Under the pieces are notes generated by a model that was not told the DNA's origin, did not search any database, and saw nothing but the letters and a program-made list of their open reading frames with translations. Below, piece by piece: positions 22,878-32,841 of a DNA stretch of 64,000 bases; the stretch's first letter is position 1, and each line of letters begins with the position of its first letter. The DNA comes from Phialocephala subalpina (Eukaryota > Ascomycota > Leotiomycetes > Helotiales > Mollisiaceae), in contig FJOG01000008.1 in NCBI GenBank assembly GCA_900073065.1, forward strand, positions 1,016,552 to 1,080,551. Reading direction: 5' to 3'. The position numbers and the translations under genes are program-made.

Positions 22878-23569
22878 AGCCACTTTCAGGACCAAGTATC
22901 TCAGATCCCAACGAGCTAGATGGACAGCAAATTGGTGCCCTACTCCGAGTCGGGCGTGCCCCGAGAGCTGCCATTCCAATTGTGGAGTCTATACTAGGAA
23001 CAGAATTCGCAAAGGGCCACCAAATTGGCCATTGGTGGGTTGTCTTGTGAGCGAGAGGCCCACCCGTGAGAAGTGGAGAGGACATCATCCATCTCCCTTC
23101 CGATTTGAGGAGGCACAATATTTTCCCTTCTATACGCGCAGGGAGCTACGCTTGGCTACCAGTGGGGCTTGCTCCGCTATCCATCCAAAACCGGCGGACC
23201 CCATTTTTAGTTCAGATAATAGGCCATCATAACTTTCCTCTGCTTGTCCACTTGAGTAATCAAACTTTCGCTACTAATCTGTGGTAAGTCTGATCCATCT
23301 GGCAAACATCAGATCAAAGAAAACTCCATGTTTATACTTTTGTAGATTTAAGTAGCACGACCGTGCCTTGGTCGCGCCTCAACCTCCACCTAATATTGCC
23401 AAACAGTAATAAGCATCACTGACCCCTAGGTCACTTGGGAGCCATCGTTCTGGATCAGAACTTTCCCCCAACTCTGAGCTCAATTTCACCGCGCCCTCAA
23501 AATTCGAGGCCTTCAGCGAGTCCTTCCACTATGGCCTCACCAGCCACCACCTATATTGCTACGCCAGAT

Positions 23570-23850
23570 TCCTTTCCAGCTCGATCCAACCTCGCTCCGT
23601 CTCCAACCGTCTCGCAACACCCACATCATTTGACTTAGAACGAGGCCGACTTGCAATGCTTGAAAGAGCTGGATTGACAGGTCCAGAGCTATCAATTATT
23701 GTACCGAGAGACCATCCAGAGATTGAGATTCAAGAAGAGGAGTTTCCACCGGATGACGCGAGAGCCATGAGTCCGAGGAGGAATCCAGCGGATGTGGAGA
23801 GATTGGTGCAAGAGGCTAGGCAGGCTTTGAAGGAGTATGCCAGTGAATGA
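23570..23850 (+). CDS. C-terminal exon of an uncharacterised protein
   Basis: After an acceptor-like TTTCCAG near 23570 the frame is open to TGA at 23848-23850: 'TSFDLERGRLAMLERAGL', then an acidic 'EIEIQEEEFPPDDARAM' stretch and a helical end 'DVERLVQEARQALKEYASE'. The upstream frame carries a Pro/Ser-rich segment (23435-23570) that may be an earlier exon. No family recognised, and the 5' end is not settled. Confidence 0.35.
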
Positions 23851-24571
23851 CTTCTCTGTGCTCTCCCAACCCGGTATTACTCCCATATATTGAGTGATAG
23901 TTCAAACACATGAGCTTTTAGCCCGAGTAGAATACGCCATCATGTACAATCGCGATGACCCCACTATACGACCCCTCTAAGGAACCATACTTCTATCGAC
24001 TTGCTTGCAGATGTCTAAAGTGGAATAAAAATTAATTGGTAAATTGATGCATTGAGATGATGTCGCAATAACTTTTGGATATTGTATTTCGCTTGTCAGG
24101 GGTCGACGACATGGAAGCGATGACGAGGATTGAAGATCGTCAAATTCATCAAGATACACATGTGAATTCGGAGCGATCGTTCAAGTCCGCTTCAAAACAG
24201 ATAAATTCATCACTCTAGACTCTAGTTTCGTTTCCTAGTCTTCTCGAGCAAATAGAACCTTTCTGGCACATCTTTTGCGTTCTTCTCGGAAAATCGCCAT
24301 CGGCTAACTCGCTAATCTGCTACCCCATCTTCAAATCTTTGTAATTATGTTCAACATTCAAATAAGTCATAGGAGGATCAAGTCTTTAATTTCACTGACT
24401 GCTACTTCACTTCTTGTAAGAATTACTCACTTCGAAACCCAGTGTTATAGAACATGTCACAAGTCTGCTCGACGGAGGCTTTGCATACACGTGGTGGCAA
24501 AGTATGATATTTTCTGGGAACCCGCCAGGAGAGGTATTTATACTCGTTAGAGGCTCTCAGCTTGCAATCAT
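23851..24571. other. Intergenic region
   Basis: About 720 bp without a supportable gene, between a plus-strand exon and the 3' end of a minus-strand gene. Confidence 0.5.
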
Positions 24572-26374
24572 CTATCTATCCGCCTTCAACTTCCATGTCT
24601 GGAACGAACCTGCCGCAGGTGGTTCGACCCCGCCATATCCCGTCCCAAACATAACATAATCGTGAACAACAGCAAAACTACCATGAAAATAACCATCAAG
24701 ATGCACCTCACTTAAAATTTTCCCAGTCTTCTTATCAAGAGACAAAAAGCTACCGGGCCCCTTAGGGAAAATGCTTGTAGTACTCCAGTTACCAGTAATA
24801 CCCGTAAGTACAACATTATTCGCAACAGCTGGTGGAACCATGCTAGTCGTGTTCCTCGGCGAAGGTGTTTGCCAAATAATAGATCCATCTTTCAAACTCG
24901 CTGCCCCGAAGGCACTATTTGAAATAACAGTCTTCTCATCTCCAACTGGCAAAGTATAGTTCACGCGATTTATGTTGATAGCTGTGTAATAAACAGCCGT
25001 ATCATCAACAGCGACACCCCAACTCAATCCACCGTCGAGCCCATCAGGACTAGTTGACGTAGACCAAAGAACAAATCCGGTAGCAGCGTTAAGTCCGTAC
25101 AAATTCCCATTCTTCTGGCCCACAACAATGATATCGAGCTCGAACGGTGTGTGCTCTGATCCAAGCACAAACGTTGGCGCCATCCCAAAATCGGCATCCG
25201 GGCCTGGAGTAGCAGGACAAGCTGCCGCCGAGCCTGGAAGTGATGGGCCTAGTAAACCTGGCACGCAAGCGTGATTCCATGCATCGAGGGGACTTAGTTG
25301 TCGCAACCAATTGATACGTCCTGTGTCTAGATCGAGGGCTAAAACGGTTTCTTGGAGCACGGTAGGAGGGAGACACGGATCGGAAGTCAGGCCGTCTTTG
25401 ATCACGGTGATGTTCGCGGTCTGATTCTGGCAAGCCTCAAAGGCCTCTGGAAGGGAATATGAATTCCCGGTTGCGATGAAGACTTGATTTCGGATAGGGT
25501 CGATGGCTGGCTGTGAACCCCAGACCGCAGCTCCAGTGAAATTCGAGTTTGCAGGGATCATAGCCTGCGACCAGATTAAACGTAGCCGACCATGCTCGAA
25601 GGTAAGAGCATGCATGCTTCCCGTAAAGGAACAGCACTTGTAGTCAACTATCGTACCCGGAGCTCCTTCCTCCAGACTGGAAACACCCATGAAGAGATAA
25701 CCTTGGTAGAAAGTAGGAGACATCGTCAAGAGAGCCAAAGGATGCGTCTCCAGCTGAAGCGCGTCAATTAATTTCCCAGTCGTCTTGTTAATCGCAAGAA
25801 GCAACGCATGGGCTTCTGTCCCAACATACAACACCTCATCATCCCTATTCTTTCCAATAACAGGCGTAGACCTCGAAACCGGAGCAAGAAGAAGTTTCTG
25901 ATCTGCAGAAAGTGGCTTATACTCCAAAATCAACTCCGTGATATTGGTCTCCCATAGTTTGTGACAAGATCTATAGTCCAAGGCGACGAGGAGGCCATTC
26001 CAAGTTGGAAAGTAAGCAATGCCCTCTGTGACCAAAGGCGAGGCACTGACACCCGGAGAGAATTTCTTTTTGCAGGATAAAGTCAGAGATGCGACGTTAG
26101 TAGTGTCCACGATTGCGTCGGAGCCAGCCCAGTGGTTGTTGTAGACATCTCCTCCCCAACCGAGCCAGTTTCCTGTCTGGCTTATAGGTGGTTGCGATGC
26201 AGGAATTTGATCTGAGGTTATAGACTGGGAAGGCTCATCGAGAATGGTTTTGGGGGTGTTGTGACCGAAAATTGGTTGTTGTTGGGCGAAGTCGTTGGGA
26301 CAGAGGCCAAGGCCCATCAGGAATGAAGAGCCTAAGGACGCACAGCCGACATCTCGAAAGAGTCCGAACAACAT
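24572..26374 (-). CDS. Secreted PQQ-type beta-propeller protein (quinoprotein / polyvinyl-alcohol dehydrogenase-like)
   Basis: A single exon of 600 residues from the ATG at 26374; the frame extends nine codons upstream without another ATG. The N-terminus is a signal-peptide-like hydrophobic stretch. 'GWGGDVYNNHWAGSDA' opens the propeller, as in cytochrome-type polyvinyl-alcohol dehydrogenases. Blade signatures of the form 'xLxxxTGxxxW' recur: 'AINKTTGKLID', 'ALDLDTGRINW', 'GLNAATGFVLW', 'SLDKKTGKILS'. Sequons and several Cys (including a 'KCCS' pair) fit secretion. Known relatives oxidise alcohols using PQQ, but many fungal copies are uncharacterised and may not bind PQQ. Complete and apparently functional. 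Confidence 0.8.
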   Translation of the reverse strand: MLFGLFRDVGCASLGSSFLMGLGLCPNDFAQQQPIFGHNTPKTILDEPSQSITSDQIPASQPPISQTGNWLGWGGDVYNNHWAGSDAIVDTTNVASLTLSCKKKFSPGVSASPLVTEGIAYFPTWNGLLVALDYRSCHKLWETNITELILEYKPLSADQKLLLAPVSRSTPVIGKNRDDEVLYVGTEAHALLLAINKTTGKLIDALQLETHPLALLTMSPTFYQGYLFMGVSSLEEGAPGTIVDYKCCSFTGSMHALTFEHGRLRLIWSQAMIPANSNFTGAAVWGSQPAIDPIRNQVFIATGNSYSLPEAFEACQNQTANITVIKDGLTSDPCLPPTVLQETVLALDLDTGRINWLRQLSPLDAWNHACVPGLLGPSLPGSAAACPATPGPDADFGMAPTFVLGSEHTPFELDIIVVGQKNGNLYGLNAATGFVLWSTSTSPDGLDGGLSWGVAVDDTAVYYTAININRVNYTLPVGDEKTVISNSAFGAASLKDGSIIWQTPSPRNTTSMVPPAVANNVVLTGITGNWSTTSIFPKGPGSFLSLDKKTGKILSEVHLDGYFHGSFAVVHDYVMFGTGYGGVEPPAAGSFQTWKLKADR

Positions 26375-26871
26375 TTTAGTGACTTGAGATGTTAAATTCA
26401 AAGTAGTTTATGGAAATGTCCCTCTGGATTGAAAATGATGTCTGCCAATCGACTTTAAGCAGCTGGGAAGCACCCATTTAAATATCATTCCTTGCTTTCA
26501 AACCTATGTGTAGGATTGTCAATACAGATCAAATAGGCTTACATAAGATTGCCAGGTCTGAAAGTCTTCTGACTAGTCCTCCAGCTCATGTTCCCAGTAG
26601 ATATTCATCTACCCTGTAAAGGTTGTCAGCCTCAAGGTTGCTGACTCGCTCTGATTAGCTAGTTAAAATGCCAACCCTATAGATTGCAACTACAGTCGGA
26701 TATTCCTTGCATGAGGTGTGTACCTGCTTATTGTCATCAATAATTGTAGCCGAAGTGACCAATGATAATCTCACGTGGATGCAGGTACGTGCTCAAATCA
26801 GTAAGTAACCTTAGAATGTGCAGACACAAGCAAACTGGCAGATTAATTCGAATGGGCGCGCTACCACGCGT
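26375..26871. other. Promoter side of the propeller gene, no gene visible
   Basis: About 500 bp with mixed composition and no supportable ORF. Confidence 0.45.
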
Positions 26872-27177
26872 TTAAGCCTCTAGCATAGCCTCTAGCATAG
26901 CCTCCACCACACCCTCAGAGTCCTCCGTGAAGGGCGGCGTGTGCACGGCGACGACTTTCAAGCCTACAGACTCGACGAGCTCGACCCAGTGGGAGCGGCT
27001 GCGCTCCATGCCGGCCAACGCGCTCATCATGTTGATGTCGGCTGCCGCAAAGTCCACCGGACACTTCTGGTCCGGCAGCACGATCTCGTTGAGGAGGTAG
27101 GCTTGGTGGTCAAGCTACGGTCCACGATGTCGAAGGGACGTAGAAGGATCTGACGGAGAGCGTGAATAAAATGGCTA
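26872..27177 (-). pseudogene. O-methyltransferase C-terminal fragment
   Basis: On the minus strand: 'HFIHALRQILLRPFDIVDRS', then after a one-base frame change 'YLLNEIVLPDQK', 'AAADINMMSALAGMERSR' and 'HWVELVESVGLKVV', ending in TAA. This matches the last ~100 residues of plant/fungal SAM-dependent O-methyltransferases (the 'LLINEIVLPD...DLLMMALF...ER...W..LLE.AGL' pattern). The methyl-donor-binding half is missing. The C-terminal tail contains a 12-bp tandem duplication (GCCTCTAGCATA). Composition is more GC-rich than its surroundings. The upstream border is a solo LTR, so the fragment was probably cut off by rearrangement. Confidence 0.65.
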
Positions 27178-27183
27178 TGAATC

Positions 27184-27406
27184 TGTGAGGTGTAGAATAG
27201 AAGGAGGCAACAATAGGTCAGATTGGTACTAGACTAATCTCTGCCTTTCTGCCAGAGATTCAGAGGGCCCTTATATACAGAATAACAGCCTAAGAATAAC
27301 AACCGCACAGCCCCCGTAAGACCTCCTACGCTACGCGTAAGCTTACGCGAGCCCTACGTAGGTCATGGAGGCTGCGCCAGTAGGACACCCAATCCTACAC
27401 GTGACA
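27184..27406 (+). mobile_element. Solo LTR, copy 1 of a family also at 54.1 kb (223 bp)
   Basis: It begins TGTGAGGTGTAG and ends CTACACGTGACA (TG...CA), and is flanked by a perfect 5-bp target duplication GAATC (27179-27183 and 27407-27411). No internal retrotransposon sequence remains. Near-identical sequence occurs at 54122-54383 in the same orientation. This copy lacks 39 bp present there, lost between two GGCTGCGC direct repeats. Confidence 0.88.
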
Positions 27407-27411
27407 GAATC

Positions 27412-27935
27412 TCACCATGCGAGTGCGGGAGATAACGAAGGTTACAACCGCGGTGGCTCGAAGTAATCTGACAAAGAAGATTGTAGTCGAGTTGCAAAAA
27501 GAAATTGCATCTTTAAAGGACATTATAAACACTACGGTTGATAGACTCGGCACATTCGCCTTTGAAGTGAGTAAAGTTGCTAAGAGGTCGGAACCGATAG
27601 GACTTTAGGCTGTTAGGCTTAGGTCGATATTGTGGAAGGAGAACGGAAGGACTTAATAAAAAACGTGAATACAATGGTAAGCAATCTGATAGCTTAGGTC
27701 CGACGAATATCGACGGTTACCTAGGCTATCGCGAATGGAAATATAAATTAAAAGATCGAAGTTGAAATTGCGGGAGAGATACGCTTTTTGAAGGAGACGA
27801 TCAATAATATAGTTCATAGGCTAAGCATCTTCTCAAATGAGGTTTAGGGGGTGGCAAAGGATGTAGGAGTTGATAGTAAAATGGGTGGTTAAGTTGATGT
27901 TACTAGTATTGGTAGCCAATAAAAAGAAATTACAA
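27412..27935 (+). pseudogene. RIP-decayed HAMP-repeat fragment of a group III (Nik1/Os-1 type) histidine kinase
   Basis: The frame reads 'REITKVTTAVARSNLTKKI', 'SLKDIINTTVDRLGTFAFE' and 'VSKVAK'. After a frame change it continues 'ERKDLIKNVNTMVSNLIA', stop, 'RRIST', 'KIEVEIAGEIRFLKETIN', 'HRLSIFSNEV', stop, 'GVAKDVGVDSKMGG'. This is the repeated HAMP array (pattern 'EVTTAVA.GDL..KI.V...GEI..LK.TIN.MVD.L..FA.EV..VA.EVG..G.LGG') unique to fungal group III hybrid kinases that sense osmotic stress and fungicides. Only about two HAMP units remain, with several stops of C-to-T type. No kinase or receiver domain is nearby. Confidence 0.75.
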
Positions 27936-28228
27936 TTGGTATATATTTTATATATTTGACCTTAAGCGTAATTTAATCGTTTAAGAAACCGCTAATTAAA
28001 TTTTTATTTTTGTTTTATATATAATCTCAAAATTAATAATTGAAAATATAATTCTCTATCGAATTTAATATTATATTAATATTCTTATTATTATAAAATA
28101 TTTAAAATTATTATAATTCGAAACAATTATAATAATATATTTAATACTTATCAATTTGATAATAATTAATAATTTCTAATTAAATATAAAATAATTAATT
28201 TTTATAAATATAAATTTCCGAGAATAAA
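27936..28228. repeat. AT-rich block
   Basis: Roughly 290 bp of almost pure A/T adjoining the decayed histidine-kinase fragment, ending abruptly at 'AACATGCTTCTCTCC'. No ORF, no terminal repeats found. Likely the most heavily mutated part of the same degenerate segment. Confidence 0.6.
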
Positions 28229-29266
28229 ATAACATGCTTCTCTCCGAAAGAAAGGGGTCCGTCCGCGTTGATTGGCTCGATAAGCGAGCCAGCAGATAGT
28301 CCCTTTTCTTCTTTCACTTCGACGCGCATGTTGCTCCGCAGGCCTCGCAAGGGCGCGCCTGCGGGGGGCTACAAAGTCTTCGGCTTTATTAATTAGTTTA
28401 TATTCCGAGTTTCAAGTCAAAAGCACTTAATTTGAGGTTGCTAGAGAGCATAGAAGAAAGTGGTAGATTTTACGAGTATTCGGATAGATGTCTAGATGGA
28501 GTTGAAGGAGTGACGGCTATGTTCAAGTCGATGTACTCCGTGCGGCTTGGAGCTTTTGGTAATTGCATCTCGGACGGCAGTGGCCCGGCCTGATATCTTC
28601 TTCGAATGGTGTGGCAGGGCAAAACAAGGCGGTGTGTCACGTGGTCTGGCTGAGGATATATTAGGAGATTTGGCATCTTGTATTCTTAGTTCTTTAGGCA
28701 GTTTTCTACGTGGTTCGCAGACACTAGAATTGACTCCAAAGAGGTTTACCCCTCTACAATGGTCAACCGACCGGTGTAAAACCTGAGGGCAGAACAGGTA
28801 TTCCCAGCAACTGTGAACAGACTGGGAGCTGATTGTCGTGTGATTCATTTGGGACTTTGCTGTTGAATGATAGGTGTTGGTCTTAACTGATTCCTGTTGA
28901 GACTCTAAGATCGTAAAGGTGGTGGATGTCAAGCTTAAGAAGTTAAGAAGGAGGTTGGATAGCAAACACCCTAGCCTGAATTAGGTAAACTACTACATAT
29001 TAAGGTTAATCGCCGACGGTTCTGAACTATTTTCGACGACGATCATAAACAACAACCTTGGAACAATTTAAGAATCCCTAATAACGACGAACTTTATTGG
29101 ATGGTATCTTCCATGATATGACTGGAGGCACAGGGCCGCCCGGAGCACAACAAATCGAATAAGAAAGAAGCCGCAGGAACGTTACTGTGTACATCTTTCA
29201 GCTGCTGGTTCCAGAACCCACGCTATATGATCTATACAAGGAAATCTCCTCACAAAAGCCGCAATC
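28229..29266. other. Gene-poor stretch with a small hairpin
   Basis: No supportable gene. GGCTCG-ATAAG-CGAGCC at 28274-28290 forms a 6-bp hairpin. A GC-rich patch (28320-28370) with CGCAGG/CCTGCG inverted pieces follows. A minus-strand ORF at 28492-28965 has no recognisable features. Confidence 0.45.
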
Positions 29267-29429
29267 ATGGGTAGGCGTCGCTCCGATCCACCCCATCTAG
29301 TAAGGCGCGCCGTTCCATCAAAAGACAGCAAATTATGTCTATATGAGCCGAACGCGACTATGTACAGGATACCTAGTTGGCACTTGTTTGCATCACCATT
29401 TTTTTTGTGGTGCCTCTTTCTTACACCTG

Positions 29430-30468
29430 CAGTTCCTTGTATCAAGCATAGAAAGTGCGATAGGGCTGTTCCGCATTGCGGGAGGTGCACGAGACGAGGC
29501 AGGCAATGTTCAGGCTATGGCGACGAGTCGAGCCTCGTCTTCCGTAACATGAACCAATACGCGGAGAAGAAGGCGAAGACGAGGACCGAGGGTCGAGATC
29601 AGCCTTCCTCGTGCAGCACCTTTGATACGCCGATTCCGCATATTCTGCAGCCTTGCCTTACAAATTGCATCACCTGGGCACCTAGCCTTGTGGGTGAGAA
29701 ACGGTTCAATTCCAGCACCCATGAGCATAGACTGGCGAGGGATTGCCGTACTCGCTTCTTGTGGGATGCCAAATAAGAAAGAGGGAAGCTAAAACTAAAT
29801 ACAAAATAAGGGCCCACAAAATGACCCACCCATCTGACACTTCTTTGCTGACTATTCAAAACCCTCGGACGTCATCGCAGATGGCGGCGTTTATTTTCTG
29901 AGGGATGTTCTCTAAGAAAACAGTTCTCAGACATACCTGACCGAAGCCTTGCAAGCTGTCGCTTTTGTGAGTCTGGCAAATCAGACGGACCAAGGATGGT
30001 TGGATACGGAGGCTCGACGATTGTATGGGCATTCGATGCTTGGAGCTGCACAAGTCTTGCGGACGTTGCCACAGGCCAAAAACGATGCTTTGCTTGCAGC
30101 AACCTTCCTTTTCGGTTACTTTGAGGTACTACCACGAATTCTGAGATACGGTCTGACAAGTATTTCTGACCCCGTCTAGTCGTTGGTCTCGAAAGATTCA
30201 GTCATTTTCTGGGATTCTCTGCACCATACAGGTCGAGTTTCTTTGCAATTGCTCCGTGGCGACGATCAATTCAAAACCAAAGCCGGAAGACGTTTGTTCG
30301 GCGCACATTTCAACTTGCATGTACGAGTACATCTTCATCAGGCTTCCGGCCAATCTGCGGACCACAGTTCAGATGATCAAATGCATTTCGAGTCACATCA
30401 GACCTCCCGAGGAGGCCGCAAGATGGTTGAGCTTTTTTGAAGGCGACTCAACTCAAATATACGAATGA
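29430..30468 (+). pseudogene. Broken Zn2Cys6 transcription factor
   Basis: 'HRKCDRAVPHCGRCTRRG' and 'RQCSGY' are the second half of a zinc cluster. The first two cysteines are not found upstream in a usable exon. Further on, in another frame, 'YFLRDVL' is followed by TAA (29913-29915) and then 'NSSQTYLTEALQAVAFVSLA' and 'NQTDQGWLDTEARRLYGHS', the start of the fungal TF middle region. An intron after 'FLFGYFE' joins to 'LQLLRGDDQFKTKAGRRLF'. The frame then changes once more before the end at 30468. The TAA is a probable CAA-to-TAA change. A dead regulator. Confidence 0.6.
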
Positions 30469-31230
30469 TCGGGAAGCTGAATGTGAGGTGCGCTCGAATC
30501 TGCTTATATCTTGATCTACATCGAACGAAATACCGCGGAAACTTGAGGCTTGGACCTCTGTTGTTTGAGGGGTTTCGTCTTACGCTAGTTAGATCGGGAA
30601 AATTGATGATATCCCTATACACATATGCCCTCTCTCGTCGAGTGCTACGCTTATAGAGATCTTAATGCTTATTTGCAAGCCTTGCTATTACAATAGTAGT
30701 GGTGCATACACCAGGGGTTTTGGCGCCCTATCATAATAATATATTTATGCTGACTGTTATACTTTTTAAACCCCGCGGCATCTTTAAGGTAAGCAAACGG
30801 TCGCATAAGTAGCCGAGCGCTTAGATCAAGGAAGCGATGGTTCGTTCCTTGTTTCAGGCTGACACATGTCCCGCCCATGGTGTATTGCCAATGAGGCTCA
30901 ATAGACACGACACAACTGCGAGGTGTAACCACACTGTTCGAATATGATTTCTGGATTCGTCCTTGCTAAACGCCGCGGCTTATAGTACTGCGCCCCAGGC
31001 GTAGGGAAGTCTAGCACGGGGCGCATTCTTTGAGAAGGCTGAGAGCCTCGCCGTCGGGAGAGGGAAAGATAAGATGTTGAGACATCTTGATGTGTTCATT
31101 GAATCCAGTTTAGTTCTGACCAAAATATTCTTCGCAATCCTACTCATTACTTTCGTTTGCGTGGAGCACAGCTATTTGTATGCTGCACGGGTAGTCTTTG
31201 ATCTAAGCATCAGGTCAACCGAGTCAAACC
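30469..31230. other. Intergenic region upstream of the CAX-like gene
   Basis: No supportable gene; about 760 bp. The part nearest 31231 should contain the CAX-like promoter. Confidence 0.45.
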
Positions 31231-32841
31231 ATGGCACTGGACCAGCACACAGTTGATCACCGAATAATCGACAACCACCGCAGCGCCCATCGAGTGTTCC
31301 GAGTACGGAAAGGGGTCGATCGCTTCAACCCGTTTAGGCATATTCCCTGGGTTTCCAAGGATCGCAAGGATGTCGAGGCTGGGGCCCAGCGACACTTGAG
31401 GTCACATCAAAGTAAATACTGAAAAACAATCTCCTCGGACCACTCCAGGAGCTCAGGCTAATAATACTTCATTGTAGTAGAGCTTCAACTCTGCGAGATA
31501 GGAAGGTTCAAGTTCAAATACCCCGTCCCAGAAGAACCCTTTAGCTTTACGAATCAGATTCAGAGAACAATACTCACATCCTGGATCAACGTCTTCCTGA
31601 TCTGCGTGCCCATCGGGTTGTACCTCTCCTCAAGGGGAAGCTCCCCGGAGTCGTTCGTCTTCAACTACGTGGCTGAGTTTCCGCTGTGGTTCATGTGCGA
31701 CTATGCGCTGGAAGAGATGGAGAAATACATCGGTCGGACAACGTCGGACCTCCTCGACATCTTCACCAACAACACCGTCCAGGTGATTTCCAGCGTCCTC
31801 CTGCTAAAAGCGAAGAAGGTCTCGATACTGCAGACATCTCTCGTTGGCGGCATTCTGAGCAACATTCTGATGCTCCTCGGCCTGAGTCTCCTCATTGGGG
31901 GAGTGTCCAACCACGAACAGCTATTCAACCGCACCGGCGCACAAGGGTCTTCTAGCCTCTTGTCCATTGCCGCCACCAGTCTTCTCATCCCGGCAGCCGT
32001 GAAGCAACTCGACCAGACAACGCCAAAGAACCTAGTCCTGCAGTCACGTGGTGCAGCCGTTGTCCTGCTCTTTGTCTACTTCACCTATACCTTCTGCCAA
32101 ATGGTGACGCACAAGAAAGACTACAGGGACACAGGCAAGCGGGTCCAACATGCAACAAACAATCTCAACCAAGGTGATCCTAGCCCGTCCGCGTGTTCTA
32201 CAGACGACAACGTGGGAACTACCGAGCACTCCACCACCGCAGCCGCAATCGCAACCGGTGTGCAGACCGGCCTACCGGGTTCCATCGACTCGCAAGCACT
32301 CCGCAAGCCCATCCTGTCTGTACAAGACGCCGTCGAACCAGGAAATAACTATACTGAAATCCCCGGCCCGCATTTACGCTTCGACGTGGCGGTGTTTGTA
32401 TTCGCCGTAACCATCGTGCTGCTGTTCTTCTGCATCGATGGGACGGTTAACAGTATCTCGGTGCTAATGGAAAAGAAGGCGCTATCGGAGACGTTCGTAG
32501 GGCTGATACTGCTACCGATCCCGAATTGCGAGTTTGCACCCATCTCGCTGGCGGTCGATGACAGCCTCGAGCAGACGATGAAGTATACAGTGGGGCGGAG
32601 TATCCAGACGGCGCTGCTGGTCGAGCCGATGGTGGTGTTGATAGCGTGGTGGATTAGTGTTGGGGGTGTGACGTTGGCGTTTGATGGGTTTGAGGTTGTA
32701 AGTTTGTTCACGACGATTTTGCTCCTGAACTTTTTGGTTATAGATGCAAAAGTGCATTGGATTCATGGTGTTCTGCTTCTTGCCGACTGGGTTTTGATCG
32801 GAATAGCGGCGTATTTTGTGACGCCCGAAGTGTCGAATTGA
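31231..32841 (+). CDS. CAX-like (vacuolar Ca2+/H+ exchanger family) membrane protein lacking the signature acidic residues
   Basis: Two exons: 31231-31411, then from 31478 (or 31481) to 32841, giving 514 (513) residues. The ATG at 31231 opens a ~65-residue basic cytosolic head. Family blocks: 'RTILTSWINVFLICVPIG', 'LQTSLVGGILSNILMLLG', 'LLSIAATSLLIPAAVK', and the second half 'LSETFVGLILLPIP', 'GRSIQTALLVEPMVV'. In CAX proteins two repeats carry the ion-binding GNAxE motifs. Here the first reads 'FTNNTVQVI' (Gln162 where Glu is expected) and the second 'PIPNCEFAPISL', with no Glu at the aligned place. A central ~90-residue charged loop separates the halves. The fold is clear; exchange activity is doubtful, so it may be a non-transporting or altered-specificity paralogue. 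Confidence 0.82.

Noticed and set aside
28274..28290. Hairpin as a possible transcription terminator or attachment site
   Set aside because: Only 6 bp of stem, no U-run and no matching copy; a eukaryotic setting makes a rho-independent terminator meaningless.
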